Source of the DNA: Cytobacillus oceanisediminis
GTDB lineage: Bacteria > Bacillota > Bacilli > Bacillales > Cytobacillaceae
Length of the DNA: 64,000 nt
Direction: 5' to 3'
NCBI RefSeq assembly: GCF_007830235.1
Contig: NZ_VLKI01000005.1
Location: forward strand, 1-64,000
The position numbers and the translations under genes are program-made. This document shows positions 33,764 through 40,815 of this stretch, in pieces. The notes beneath the pieces were generated by a model. The model did not search any database. It saw nothing but the letters and a program-made list of their open reading frames with translations, and was not told where the DNA came from. Within the stretch, counting starts at the first letter, position 1, and each line of letters starts with the position of its first letter.

Positions 33764-34402
33764 ATGAAAAAAAGAACGATAACAATAGCTTTATTAATAT
33801 TTTTACTAGCTTCCGGGCCTGCTGATGCCACAACAGAGTATAAGGTTGAAAAAGCCGACACTCTCTGGAAAATAGCAGTTAAATTCAACAAAGATTTAAA
33901 TGATATTATTAACAGCAATTCTCATATTAAAAATCCTGATTTAATTTATCCTGGACAAACTATACTCATACCTGGCCAAACAGGGAGGAGCAGCGCCCAA
34001 AAAATTGCTGAGGGTGAGCGCACTATATGGGAGCTTGCCAATGAGGAGCGTAAGCAGAAAGGGTTAAAGCCATTGGTTATGGATTCTATTCTTACTGGCG
34101 CTGCTAAACAAAAATCCAAAGATATGATGAACTTTGAATATGTGTCGCATAATTCTCCTACATTTGGAAATCCTACAAAAATGTTAAGGAATCAGCAAAT
34201 TTCTTTCCTGACGGTGAAGGAGAATATCGGAGCCGGCTACAGGTCGGCTGATGAGATGTTTTCAGCCTGGATGAACTCTTCGATTCACCGAGCAAACATC
34301 CTGGATAAAAGAGCTACACATATTGGAGTTGGACATGTAAAAGGCGGTTTGCATGGGCACTATTGGACAATATTCATTGTGGAAAAAAATGAAGGAGGAT
34401 AA
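33764..34402 (+). CDS. Secreted LysM-CAP domain protein
   Basis: This 212-residue exported protein has a signal peptide (about 1-22, cleavage near ASGPADA) and one LysM peptidoglycan-binding domain (about 26-70; YKVEKADTLWKIAVKFNKDL through NPDLIYPGQTILIPG). The C-terminal CAP/SCP domain (about 85-208) carries ANEERKQKGLKPL, YVSHNSPTFGNP, ENIGAGYRSADEMFSAWMNS and HRANILDKRATHIGVGH. The histidines His129 region and HRANIL are those of the CAP cavity. Similar YkwD/SafA-like proteins are found in spore coat or wall. It overlaps nothing but ends 4 bp before ylbB, whose ribosome binding site lies at its end, so the two are likely co-transcribed. Confidence 0.85.
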   Translation: MKKRTITIALLIFLLASGPADATTEYKVEKADTLWKIAVKFNKDLNDIINSNSHIKNPDLIYPGQTILIPGQTGRSSAQKIAEGERTIWELANEERKQKGLKPLVMDSILTGAAKQKSKDMMNFEYVSHNSPTFGNPTKMLRNQQISFLTVKENIGAGYRSADEMFSAWMNSSIHRANILDKRATHIGVGHVKGGLHGHYWTIFIVEKNEGG

Positions 34403-34406
34403 AAAC

Positions 34407-34838
34407 ATGGAAAGAATTCGTGACATTATGACTGATGATGTTGAAAGCTGCTCACTTTTGGATAATGTATATGAAGTGGCGGTTAAGATGAAGGAGTTAA
34501 ATGTAGGTGCTATTCCTATTGTTGATAATGATAAGCTTGTCGGAATGATTACAGACCGCGATATTGTCCTTCGCTGTGTGGCTGAAAAGCATCCTGCTTC
34601 TTCAAAAGTCGAAGACATTATGAGCAGCCATCTTGTAACAGTTAAAAAAGATACAGAATCGAGAGAAGCTGCCCGCTTGATGGCAGAGCACCAAATCCGC
34701 CGCTTGCCTGTGGTGGAAGGTGACAAGCTTGTTGGGATAGTATCCCTTGGCGACTTTGCTGTTCGTCATTTAACAGATGAACAGGCAGGAGAAGCTCTTT
34801 CCGATATCTCAAAACATGAAAATGAAGCACAGCACTAA
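34407..34838 (+). CDS. ylbB: CBS-domain protein YlbB
   Basis: This 143-residue cytosolic protein consists of two CBS motifs forming one Bateman module: IRDIMTDDVESCSLLDNVYE with VGAIPIVDNDKLVGMITDRD, and VEDIMSSHLVTVKKDTESRE with IRRLPVVEGDKLVGIVSLGD. Such modules bind adenine nucleotides and act as energy sensors. The target is unknown. The ATG at 34407 follows GGAGG (34394-34398); the longer reading from 34353 overlaps the previous gene and is not chosen. Confidence 0.88.
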   Translation: MERIRDIMTDDVESCSLLDNVYEVAVKMKELNVGAIPIVDNDKLVGMITDRDIVLRCVAEKHPASSKVEDIMSSHLVTVKKDTESREAARLMAEHQIRRLPVVEGDKLVGIVSLGDFAVRHLTDEQAGEALSDISKHENEAQH

Positions 34839-34866
34839 AAGGACACCAAATGGTGTTCTTTTTTTT
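34837..34866 (+). terminator. ylbB terminator
   Basis: AAAAGGACACCA pairs with TGGTGTTCTTTT across a 2-nt loop (one G:T), followed by T8. Confidence 0.8.
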
Positions 34867-35074
34867 GCCTTCGCCAGGTTAAATGCCAGCAATCGTTTTT
34901 AAAAACAATAGAAAAACGATACACCTAATGGTATGATTAGTACAAAAGGCTGAGATATATTTGTCATTTTATATCGCAGCGCACATTACATAAAACATTG
35001 TAAATGTTATACTCTTTAAATACTATAAAATAGAATAACTAAAAGAAGGGAGGGCGCGTTCTCTGCGGACACTT

Positions 35075-36136
35075 TTGCGAATATTAGTATTGATCTCCAT
35101 ATTTCTTGCAGCTGGTTTTTATTTGGATATTACCGGTGAGGAACAGGGAGAAATATTGGTAAACCAGGAAAATTCACAGCCTGAGGCAATAAAGGATTTG
35201 GGTGAGGATGTGAACCCTGACATGTCTTCCAATGAAGGCATTCCTGAAAAAGGTTTGGCCAAGCTGATGGGGAAATCTATTCAGAAGGTTAAAGAAAGTT
35301 TAGGTGAGCCGTCCAGGGTTGATCCTTCTTTTTTTGGTTATGAATGGTGGATTTATAATAAAAGCGATACAGAGTATGCCCAGGTTGGCGTAAGCGGCAA
35401 CAAAGTGGTCTCAATTTTTGCAACTGGGGAAGATTTGGACATCAGCCCTTTTAAAATCGGGCAGCCAGTCGGTGAAATTTATTCTTCCGTTTTTGTTGAG
35501 ACAAATATCAACCTTGAATTTAAAGAAAGCTCCTACCGTTTTGAACTGTCTGAAGAAGATCTTAATACCAGGCCGCTGGTTATGGTTGGAGACCATTATG
35601 CACAGCTGAATATCGATAAATTTACAGGAACACTATCAAGTGTAAGGTTAATGGATACTGCAACTTTAATTAAAATGCGGCCGTATGAAATGGTTTACCG
35701 CGGAGAATTATTAGAGGGCCCCCTGCCTTCACCTGCCTTTGAAGAAGAAGTGGAGAGAGGGAAGGAACAGCAGATTCTGGATCTTACTAATGTACTAAGG
35801 GTGCGGCATAATCTAAGTCCGCTGGAATGGGATAAAATGACTGCCGACGTTGCGTTTGCCCACAGCAAGGATATGTATGAAAGCAAAGATTTTTCCCATA
35901 TTTCCAAAACTTACGGTGAACTCGCCGACCGGCTTGAGGCCGGAGGTGTATTATACAAAATTGCCGGAGAAAATATTGCTGCAAACTATATGGATGCACC
36001 TGCGGTTGTCGAGGGATGGCTTAATAGCAAGGGTCATAGGGAAAGCCTGTTAAATGAAGAGTTCACCCACCTGGGGGTTGGTGTTTATAAGAAGCATTAT
36101 ACCCAAAACTTCATCAGGAAGCTGGAAGAAGAATAA
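35075..36136 (+). CDS. ylbC: CAP-domain protein YlbC with CAP-associated N-terminal region
   Basis: This 353-residue protein has an N-terminal hydrophobic anchor or signal and a CAP-associated domain (about 60-200; LMGKSIQKVKESLGEPSRVD, YEWWIYNKSDTEYAQVGV). The C-terminal CAP domain (about 230-350) carries LTNVLRVRHNLSPLEWDKMT, AHSKDMYESKDFSHISKTYG, AGENIAANY and GWLNSKGHRESLLNEEFTHL. The cavity histidines are present. The TTG at 35075 has poor spacing from GGGAGGG (35048-35054). A CTG at 35063, in frame, has ideal spacing, so the true start may be four codons earlier. YlbC of B. subtilis has the same architecture. Confidence 0.88.
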   Translation: MRILVLISIFLAAGFYLDITGEEQGEILVNQENSQPEAIKDLGEDVNPDMSSNEGIPEKGLAKLMGKSIQKVKESLGEPSRVDPSFFGYEWWIYNKSDTEYAQVGVSGNKVVSIFATGEDLDISPFKIGQPVGEIYSSVFVETNINLEFKESSYRFELSEEDLNTRPLVMVGDHYAQLNIDKFTGTLSSVRLMDTATLIKMRPYEMVYRGELLEGPLPSPAFEEEVERGKEQQILDLTNVLRVRHNLSPLEWDKMTADVAFAHSKDMYESKDFSHISKTYGELADRLEAGGVLYKIAGENIAANYMDAPAVVEGWLNSKGHRESLLNEEFTHLGVGVYKKHYTQNFIRKLEEE

Positions 36137-36144
36137 TGAAGTCA

Positions 36145-36178
36145 AAAAGAGCCGAACTTAGTTAGGCTCTTTTATTTT
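36145..36178 (+). terminator. Bidirectional terminator after ylbC
   Basis: AAAAGAGCC (36145-36153) pairs with GGCTCTTTT (36165-36173), with an AAC/GTT inner pairing. It overlaps the stop of the convergent gene. Confidence 0.8.
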
Positions 36179-36549
36179 CTTGCATTAGACTGTTCTTTAA
36201 CATGTATTCGGCTGACATGGAAATATTCTTCCTTCCAATTCCCGTATAGGTGTACGGTGTCTCCAATATTTAGAGAAAGCAAGCTGGCATTTTTCATTAA
36301 AGGAGTAATCTTTTTTCCCTTCCACTGTTTTTTGGCTGATGATTGTATGGTCAAGTCAAGAACATGGACGTAGCGGTGATAATAATATCTTTGCTTGCTT
36401 TCGCTCATATGGACAATCTCCCCGGAGATGATGGCTTCTTCAGGAACATTGTTGAGGTCCGCCCACTTTTCATAGCTTTCACGCATCTCTTTTTTTGTTA
36501 GCCAATAAAAGTAAAGGCAAATAATCGGTATTACGATAGCGGTAACCAT
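36172..36549 (-). CDS. Hypothetical membrane-anchored protein
   Basis: I do not recognise the family. It has 125 residues, one N-terminal membrane helix (about 2-17, IVIPIICLYFYWL), then a basic domain rich in beta strands (GEIVHMSESKQRYYYHRYVH, VLDLTIQSSAKKQWKGKKIT, LNIGDTVHLYGNWKEEYFHV). The domain looks like a small OB-like barrel facing the cytoplasm, an inference only. The ATG follows AGGTGG. It lies 15 bp behind the thioesterase gene, so the two form an operon. Confidence 0.68.
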   Translation of the reverse strand: MVTAIVIPIICLYFYWLTKKEMRESYEKWADLNNVPEEAIISGEIVHMSESKQRYYYHRYVHVLDLTIQSSAKKQWKGKKITPLMKNASLLSLNIGDTVHLYGNWKEEYFHVSRIHVKEQSNARK

Positions 36550-36564
36550 GTTTCCACCTGCTTT

Positions 36565-37062
36565 TTATTTGTTGACGCCTTTTTTTTCAATGATAAAAAA
36601 GCTGCCTGTTGCCTGGGCGATCTTTCTGCCGTCAGCCCGATGGACATCAGCAGATAACACCATGGTCTTTGTTCCTTTATGGTCAATATTCGCCCTGCAT
36701 GTCACATAATCACCTTTTCCTACTGACAGATAGTGTACGTTTAACTGCGTAGTTACAGCTCCAAACCCGTCAGGCAGCAGTGAAGCTGCAAGAGTGCCCA
36801 TTGCAGAGTCGATAACTGTTGCGGTAATCCCTCCATGAAGGATTCCAAGCGGATTATCCACTAGCGGTGTCAGGGGGATGGTTAAAATGCATTCATCATC
36901 AGTTATAGAACGCTCCATTTGCAGCAGTCCCCCTATATAGGAACTGTTTTGGCCGGTTTGTTTTTTATGAAAGCCCTGCAGCAGGGATTTTAAAACCTCT
37001 AATTCCTCGTCTGTTGCCTGATTCGTGCATTTATCGAATAATTCCATTATTTCTTTGTCCAT
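36565..37062 (-). CDS. PaaI-family hotdog-fold thioesterase
   Basis: This 165-residue protein has the PaaI-type hotdog signature: NPLGILHGGITATVIDSAMG, with the HGG turn and Asp in the helix, then GAVTTQLNVHYLSVGKGDYV and GRKIAQATGSFFII. Such enzymes hydrolyse acyl- or aryl-CoA thioesters. The N-terminal ~35 residues are an extra helical segment. The ATG follows GAAGGGTG. It is co-directional with and 15 bp ahead of a small membrane protein gene. Substrate unknown. Confidence 0.85.
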   Translation of the reverse strand: MDKEIMELFDKCTNQATDEELEVLKSLLQGFHKKQTGQNSSYIGGLLQMERSITDDECILTIPLTPLVDNPLGILHGGITATVIDSAMGTLAASLLPDGFGAVTTQLNVHYLSVGKGDYVTCRANIDHKGTKTMVLSADVHRADGRKIAQATGSFFIIEKKGVNK

Positions 37063-37228
37063 AAAAATTCACCCTTCATTAACTTTCTGCATTCATATAT
37101 TATCACTAATGGAAGAATATTTAAATTTATTAATAAAAAGGTTTCAGGGGCAGCACCTTTCATTCACCTTTTCCTTTAACAGTCATATGGTAATGTAGGC
37201 ATTTGTAACAGAATGAGGTGAAATAGGC

Positions 37229-37633
37229 ATGACTAATAATAAGCTTCATCCCTCTGTTGAAAAATTTAAAGAGTTTGTGAAACAGAACCCGCAGATTATT
37301 CGGGAAGTCCGGTCCGGCAATGCAACATGGCAGGATTTATATGAGGACTGGTACCTTCTGGGTGAAGATGACTCAAGATGGGATTCATTTAAAGAAAACA
37401 AGGGAGAAAAACGAACATCTGAAGAGAAGAAAAGCGACTGGATGGGCAATATCATGGGGACGCTTAAACATATGGATGCCAATCAAATGCAGGGATATAT
37501 CAATAATCTTAGCCAGGCACTGTCAGCAGTCCAGGGAGTCATTTCCCAGTTTCAAGGCGGCCAGCAATCTGGCGGGGGCACAAAGTCAGCAAACCCGAAA
37601 CCAAATAACCCGTTCACATTTCGAAAAGATTAA
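37229..37633 (+). CDS. ylbD: YlbD family protein (putative coat protein)
   Basis: This 134-residue soluble protein begins MTNNKLHPSVEKFKEFVKQN. It continues IIREVRSGNATWQDLYEDWY and LLGEDDSRWDSF, then a Gln/Gly-rich stretch (QALSAVQGVISQFQGGQQSG) and an Asn/Pro-rich end. The pattern and length match YlbD, found in the spore coat of B. subtilis. GAGGTGAAATAGGC precedes the ATG. It is followed 19 bp later by ylbE, as in B. subtilis. Confidence 0.86.
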   Translation: MTNNKLHPSVEKFKEFVKQNPQIIREVRSGNATWQDLYEDWYLLGEDDSRWDSFKENKGEKRTSEEKKSDWMGNIMGTLKHMDANQMQGYINNLSQALSAVQGVISQFQGGQQSGGGTKSANPKPNNPFTFRKD

Positions 37634-37652
37634 ACACAAGGGGAACGAAAGA

Positions 37653-37895
37653 ATGAGAAAAGATATTATCGATTATCTTGATCAAAAAAAGGAATTAAAG
37701 CAATTCATCCGGGAGCAGCCCCACTGGTATAGAACCTTAACAAGAAACCCCCATGAAATCCAATCCCTTGAAGTGGCTGCTCTGCACTATTATAAAAAGA
37801 CCATTCCCCATCAGGTCGAGAAATTTACAAATGGGGTGCAAATGGCTTCCATGATGATGAGCATGTTCCAGGCAATGAATTCACAATCCAATTAA
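37653..37895 (+). CDS. ylbE: YlbE-like family protein
   Basis: This 80-residue basic, helical protein (MRKDIIDYLDQKKELKQFIR, EQPHWYRTLTRNPHEIQSLE, VAALHYYKKTIPHQVEKF) matches the YlbE-like family in length and motifs. It probably forms an operon with ylbD; a strong terminator follows. The ATG at 37653 has AAGGGGAACG upstream; the longer reading from 37320 runs through ylbD in another frame and is a shadow. Function unknown. Confidence 0.86.
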   Translation: MRKDIIDYLDQKKELKQFIREQPHWYRTLTRNPHEIQSLEVAALHYYKKTIPHQVEKFTNGVQMASMMMSMFQAMNSQSN

Positions 37896-37926
37896 AAAGC
37901 TTTCTCGCGAGCGAGAGAGCTTTTTA
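37894..37926 (+). terminator. ylbDE terminator
   Basis: AAAAAGCTTTCTCGC pairs with GCGAGAGAGCTTTTT (one mismatch) across a 2-nt loop. Confidence 0.85.
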
Positions 37927-38011
37927 TTATGTTAAAGAGTAAAAAAGACTGGCAGTGCAAACACTATTTATATTAAATATTTTTGGAAGTCAACTTGAGG
38001 AGTGAAAAATA

Positions 38012-38443
38012 TTGAAAGGGATAAGAAACCTGTCTTTTATACTTTTTCTGTTTGTTCTTACAGCCTGCCATAAAGATATTCCAGAACCTGAAACTAAATT
38101 CGAAGTTGAGCCTGTAAATGCAATAGAGCTTGCCTCTGATATCCCGGTTTCCGGAGTGGAAAGAAGCAATACGAAAAATCCCTTCTATGTCCGGCATCAA
38201 GTGAGAGGCAGGGAAGTGCTTGTAGAATGTATCGTGCAAGGAGTTTCGTTTAGTGGGCAGAGCGCTAAAGATAAAGGCAAAATTCTATTATATGTGGACG
38301 GAAAAAAGAAAGAGGAAATTTCCTCAGCAGCTTTTATTGTAAAAGGCCTTTCTTCAGGTAAGCACCGAATCAGGTTGGAGGTTGTGAAAGAAAACCAGCC
38401 TTCCTCTAAACTAAAAAGAGAGTTTTATGTTTCCGTCCCATAG
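38012..38443 (+). CDS. Hypothetical lipoprotein
   Basis: This 143-residue protein has a clear lipoprotein signal (MKGIRNLSFILFLFVLTAC, lipobox LTAC). A mature part of beta-strand character follows (VLVECIVQGVSFSGQSAKDK, GKILLYVDGKKKEEI, LSSGKHRIRLEVV), resembling an immunoglobulin-like or adhesive fold outside the membrane. The start is TTG at 38012 after GAGGAGTG. The family is not recognised. It lies between ylbE and ylbF, with no B. subtilis counterpart there. Confidence 0.7.
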   Translation: MKGIRNLSFILFLFVLTACHKDIPEPETKFEVEPVNAIELASDIPVSGVERSNTKNPFYVRHQVRGREVLVECIVQGVSFSGQSAKDKGKILLYVDGKKKEEISSAAFIVKGLSSGKHRIRLEVVKENQPSSKLKREFYVSVP

Positions 38444-38501
38444 GTTCCTTGCTTTAGCTTTGCAACGTTTCATGATAAAATAAGAAACGGAGGTGGGCTA
38501 T

Positions 38502-38942
38502 TTGCTTGCTACATTAGAGAGAATTGCTATTTTGGACAAAGCTGACGAGCTTGCAGCAATGATTGTCGAATCCCAGGAAGCGGAACACTACCGCAAAAGT
38601 TTATATAAATTAAAGAACAGCCGTGAGACACAAAGAAAAATTCAGGAATTTGTTAAAATGAAAGAGCTTTATGAAGAGGTTCAGCGTTTTGGCAAATATC
38701 ATCCAGAATATAAAAAAGTGATGATGTCTATCCGGGAGCTTAAGCGTGATATGGATATGGACAGCCATGTGGCAGAGTTCAGAAGGGCTGAAACTGGCCT
38801 GCAAAATTTGCTTGATGAGGTAAGCGTACTTATTGGGCGCTCCGTCTCGGAGCATATCAAGGTCCCAACTGGAAATCCATTCTTTGAATCAAGCTGCGGA
38901 GGCGGCTGCGGCAGCGGTGGCAGCTGCGGCTGTTCAGCATAA
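38502..38942 (+). CDS. ricF: RicF (YlbF), subunit of the Y-complex for RNA maturation
   Basis: The 146-residue helical protein (ESQEAEHYRKSLYKLKNSRE, KIQEFVKMKELYEEVQRFGK, YHPEYKKVMMSIRELKRDMD) ends in the cysteine-rich tail SSCGGGCGSGGSCGC. RicF joins RicA and RicT in a complex carrying Fe-S clusters that specifies RNase Y cleavages and supports sporulation, competence and biofilm formation (established in B. subtilis). The tail supplies cluster ligands. The TTG at 38502 follows GGAGG by 8 nt; a GTG at 38493 lies within that ribosome binding site. Confidence 0.92.
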   Translation: MLATLERIAILDKADELAAMIVESQEAEHYRKSLYKLKNSRETQRKIQEFVKMKELYEEVQRFGKYHPEYKKVMMSIRELKRDMDMDSHVAEFRRAETGLQNLLDEVSVLIGRSVSEHIKVPTGNPFFESSCGGGCGSGGSCGCSA

Positions 38943-38967
38943 AAAACCAGCACATGCTGGTTTTTTT
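38941..38967 (+). terminator. ricF terminator
   Basis: AAAAACCAGCA pairs with TGCTGGTTTTT over a 2-nt loop. Confidence 0.82.
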
Positions 38968-39001
38968 GTTATCTAAAAAGAACTTGTTTGTCCCATAACC
39001 A

Positions 39002-39031
39002 TTGAAAACTCCCATTTTTCTATGCTAGACT
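39002..39031 (+). promoter_or_regulatory. Candidate promoter of ylbG
   Basis: TTGAAA (39002-39007), 18-bp spacer, TAGACT (39026-39031), about 37 bp before the start codon. Confidence 0.4.
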
Positions 39032-39067
39032 AAGTAAAAGAATTGATTCGCTGAAGGGGAAAAATAT

Positions 39068-39343
39068 ATGCTGGGCCAAAGGCAAGGAATAATAGTCTGG
39101 CTTTATTCGTTAAAGCAGGCAAAAATGTTAAGAAGATTCGGAAACGTCCATTATGTGTCAAAAAGGCTAAAATATGTTGTATTATACTGTGATCTTGCCG
39201 ATACGGAAGGATTAATGGAAAAAATCAGCTCATACTCCTTTGTAAAAAAAGTGGAGCCATCCTATAAACCATTCCTTAAAACGGAATTTGAAAATTCAAA
39301 GCCTGACAAAGCAAAGGAATATGACTATAAGATGGGTATTTAA
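39068..39343 (+). CDS. ylbG: UPF0298 / DUF2129 family protein YlbG
   Basis: This 91-residue protein begins [20 protein letters not shown] and has [20 protein letters not shown] and [20 protein letters not shown], which define the UPF0298 family. It is cytosolic and probably a small ferredoxin-like fold. Its place after ylbF matches B. subtilis. Function unknown. It has its own promoter and terminator. Confidence 0.9.
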   Translation: MLGQRQGIIVWLYSLKQAKMLRRFGNVHYVSKRLKYVVLYCDLADTEGLMEKISSYSFVKKVEPSYKPFLKTEFENSKPDKAKEYDYKMGI

Positions 39344-39373
39344 AAAGGCATGAGCAAAGCTCGTGCCTTTTTG
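39342..39373 (+). terminator. ylbG terminator
   Basis: AAAAAGGCA.GAGC pairs with GCTC.TGCCTTTTT over AAA. A second, weaker inverted repeat, CTCCGG/CCGGAG at 39412-39439 followed by T6, lies further on and may back it up. Confidence 0.82.
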
Positions 39374-39443
39374 TTGGAAGTTCAGAAGTAAAATACTCAC
39401 TAAAATTTCACCTCCGGTCGCCCTTGGATGCATCCGGAGTTTT

Positions 39444-39833
39444 TTATTGGAGTGGTGCAATATAATGATTAAGCCTTAAGATTCCAATTAAATACTGGTA
39501 ATACAATTCCTTTTCATTAAAAAGAGTGGAGGGCTTTACGGTAAGCTGAACGATTTCCTTATCGAGATTCCTTGCAGTTTCCGCAAATAAATCAAATCTT
39601 TTGTTCGGTGTCACATTTGGATTTGGAATTCCTTCCCGGCTTAGATATAGCGGCTGGAATTCTCCAGGATTTGTAGGTTTCAGAATAACCGCCAAAGATG
39701 TAACTTCTTTACCATTAATGCTGGTATGGAAAGCTGCCATATTCGACAGGCGATGCTGATTGGCCGTTGCTATCTCGATTAATTCATAAATATCCGAATA
39801 TCCTTCTCCAATTTCTATAAAACGCTGTATCAA
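39444..39833 (-). CDS. Conserved hypothetical protein (possibly DUF7147)
   Basis: The 129-residue soluble protein begins MIQRFIEIGEGYSDIYELIE and carries NQHRLSNMAAFHTSINGKEV, SLAVILKPTNPGEFQPLYLS and a C-terminal YYQYLIGILRLNHYI. I recall similar Bacillus proteins under DUF7147, formerly mislabelled methylthioribose kinase, but this is unverified and no kinase motif is visible. The TTG start at 39831-39833 follows AAGGAGG. It is inserted between ylbG and rsmD relative to B. subtilis. Confidence 0.65.
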   Translation of the reverse strand: MIQRFIEIGEGYSDIYELIEIATANQHRLSNMAAFHTSINGKEVTSLAVILKPTNPGEFQPLYLSREGIPNPNVTPNKRFDLFAETARNLDKEIVQLTVKPSTLFNEKELYYQYLIGILRLNHYIAPLQ

Positions 39834-39991
39834 AATTAGTTCCTCCTTTAAGCCTCTGTGGCATCCACTTCCTCATCCCTGTATTCAGTTTTGAAATTTT
39901 GAAAATAAAATGCCTTATGTCCATCCATACTTTATCATTTCCCGCATAAAAATAGAAGTAGCACCTAAAAAGCAGAAGGGAGAGAGACTGT

Positions 39992-40303
39992 ATGCTTTAC
40001 CTTTTTCTTTTAATGACATTGCTCCTATGTGCCAGTTACTTCATCAAGGCGGATATATCTCCATTAGAAAAGAAACATATTTATGATATGAACGGTTTTG
40101 TTGTTGTCTCCATTATAGCTGCGCTTACTGCGAAAGGTTTATTGCTTGTACAAAATAAAGATCTATTCGCGATGTCGCTAGGTGAACTGGAGAGTTTTTT
40201 TGCTTCAGAAGGATTGCCGAGGGAAGACTGGGCAGTGACTTGCATGAGCATTGGAGAAAACTGCAGCATATTGGAAGATGGCCTGGATCTGGATTTTGCA
40301 TGA
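39992..40303 (+). CDS. Hypothetical small membrane protein
   Basis: This 103-residue protein has an N-terminal membrane helix (about 1-18), a second weak hydrophobic segment (FVVVSIIAALTAKGLLLV) and an acidic C-terminal end. AAGGGAGAGAG precedes the ATG. The family is not recognised. It ends about 15 bp before the CGCG-rich tandem array, so its 3' untranslated region would contain the repeats. Confidence 0.55.
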   Translation: MLYLFLLMTLLLCASYFIKADISPLEKKHIYDMNGFVVVSIIAALTAKGLLLVQNKDLFAMSLGELESFFASEGLPREDWAVTCMSIGENCSILEDGLDLDFA

Positions 40304-40318
40304 AGCAGCTATAAAACT

Positions 40319-40694
40319 ACGCGGCGGAGATAGAGGCTGGTTCCGCGCGCAAAAGGGAATCCTGCGCGTAAACGATGAATATCTGCTCGCAAAATGCATA
40401 AACCCGCGCAGAAAAGAACAGAACCCGCGCACAACCCAAGGAATTTCGCGCGCAAAAGGGAATCTCGCGCGTAAACGATGAATATCTGCGCGCAAAATGC
40501 ATAAACCCGCGCAGAAAAGAACAGAACCCGCGCACAACCCAAGGAATTTCGCGCGCAAAAGGGAATCCCACGCGTAAACGATGAATATCTGCGCGCAAAA
40601 TGCATAAGCCCGCGCACAAACCAGTCCCCGCCGCGCAAATGAACAGAATCCACGCACATACCAAGCAACCGGGCACACAAAAGCCGAAGGCACG
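40319..40694 (+). repeat. Hierarchical CGCG tandem array (103-bp period made of ~20.6-bp sub-repeats)
   Basis: The phrase CGCGCGCAAAAGGGAAT recurs with AAAAGGG at 40351, 40454 and 40557, exactly 103 bp apart. Within a unit, CGCG-centred sub-repeats fall near 40346, 40365, 40386, 40406, 40427 and 40448, about 20-21 bp apart. Each is CGCGC plus an A-rich stretch such as AAAATGCATAAAC or AGAAAAGAACAGAAC. The last part (about 40600-40694) is decayed. All three minus-strand frames are open across it because 103 is not a multiple of three; they are repeats read in rotation, not genes. Confidence 0.9.
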
Positions 40695-40815
40695 CGGCTT
40701 TCAACCACCGGGCTAAAAGAGGAAAATTTCTCAAATTTTATACAAAATTTATGTGACGGATGTCCTTCCCTTTGGTATTGTTATGGTAAAAGAACAAGAC
40801 TAAGAGGGTATACCA

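Noticed and set aside
33520-33825. 101-residue frame between ylbA and the LysM-CAP gene
   Set aside because: Overlaps the start of the real LysM-CAP gene and has no good ribosome binding site.
40205-40734. Three overlapping minus-strand reading frames of 119-167 residues
   Set aside because: They translate the CGCG tandem array in rotating frame, lack ribosome binding sites and have unnatural composition.
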